Program-made: the position numbers and the translations under genes | The notes under the pieces: generated by a model | What the model saw: only the letters and a program-made list of their open reading frames with translations | Database searches by the model: none | Told to the model about the DNA's origin: nothing | NCBI GenBank assembly: GCA_013816105.1 | Contig: JACDEY010000080.1 | Coordinates: 1-6,002 of the forward strand | Length of the DNA: 6,002 bases | Direction of reading: 5' to 3' | Source: Actinomycetota bacterium | GTDB lineage: Bacteria; Actinomycetota; UBA4738 | Part shown: piece by piece, positions 5,996-6,002 of the stretch | Position numbering within the stretch: the first letter of the stretch is position 1 | How the letters are laid out: each line of letters opens with the position of its first letter

Positions 5996-6002
5996 CCGGT
6001 AC
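5984..6002 (+). terminator. Hairpin around the propeller-gene stop at the window edge
   Basis: GTGCCGG (5984-5990) pairs with CCGGTAC (5996-6002) through seven pairs, one of them G-U, with a 5-nt loop CCTAG whose last three bases are the stop codon. The stem might extend beyond the window, and any T-run would also lie outside, so a terminator call cannot be completed here. Confidence 0.35.

Overview
The window is GC-rich throughout, and its real genes use mostly G or C at third codon positions. Together with an MMPL-type RND transporter, an NTF2-like lipoprotein and a secreted Asp-box propeller protein, this suggests a chromosomal segment of a high-GC Gram-positive bacterium, probably an (uncultured) actinobacterium. 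That assignment is inferred from composition and gene families; no marker gene is present.

Layout. Bases 1-353 hold no gene I can defend. They do contain nested inverted repeats and, at their right end, a TTGACA box. A 44-codon reading frame on the + strand (354-488) follows a well-placed GGAGG and is a candidate small protein. Three genes then lie on the - strand. Read in their own direction they are a small secreted lipoprotein with an NTF2-like character (4041 to 3616), a 738-residue MMPL/RND-family membrane transporter (3494 to 1278) and a GNAT-family N-acetyltransferase (1246 to 515). The gaps of 121 and 31 nt make one transcription unit plausible. A 184-bp divergent intergenic region (4042-4225) separates this unit from a + strand gene (4226-5995) for a secreted, cysteine-rich, sialidase-like beta-propeller, which ends seven bases before the window does.

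How the genes may work together. The lipoprotein would sit on the outer face of the membrane beside the MMPL transporter and could be an accessory of it, by loose analogy with other MmpL accessory proteins. The acetyltransferase is cytosolic and could modify a small molecule or protein. No substrate can be named from the sequence. The divergent propeller protein is exported and need not be functionally linked.

I found no CRISPR array, tRNA, rRNA, transposase, integrase or toxin-antitoxin pair, and no clear evidence of a new system. The most unusual structural signal is that the stop codons of the transporter, the propeller gene and the small candidate ORF each lie in the loop of a GC-rich hairpin without a U-tract, with a weaker case at the lipoprotein gene.
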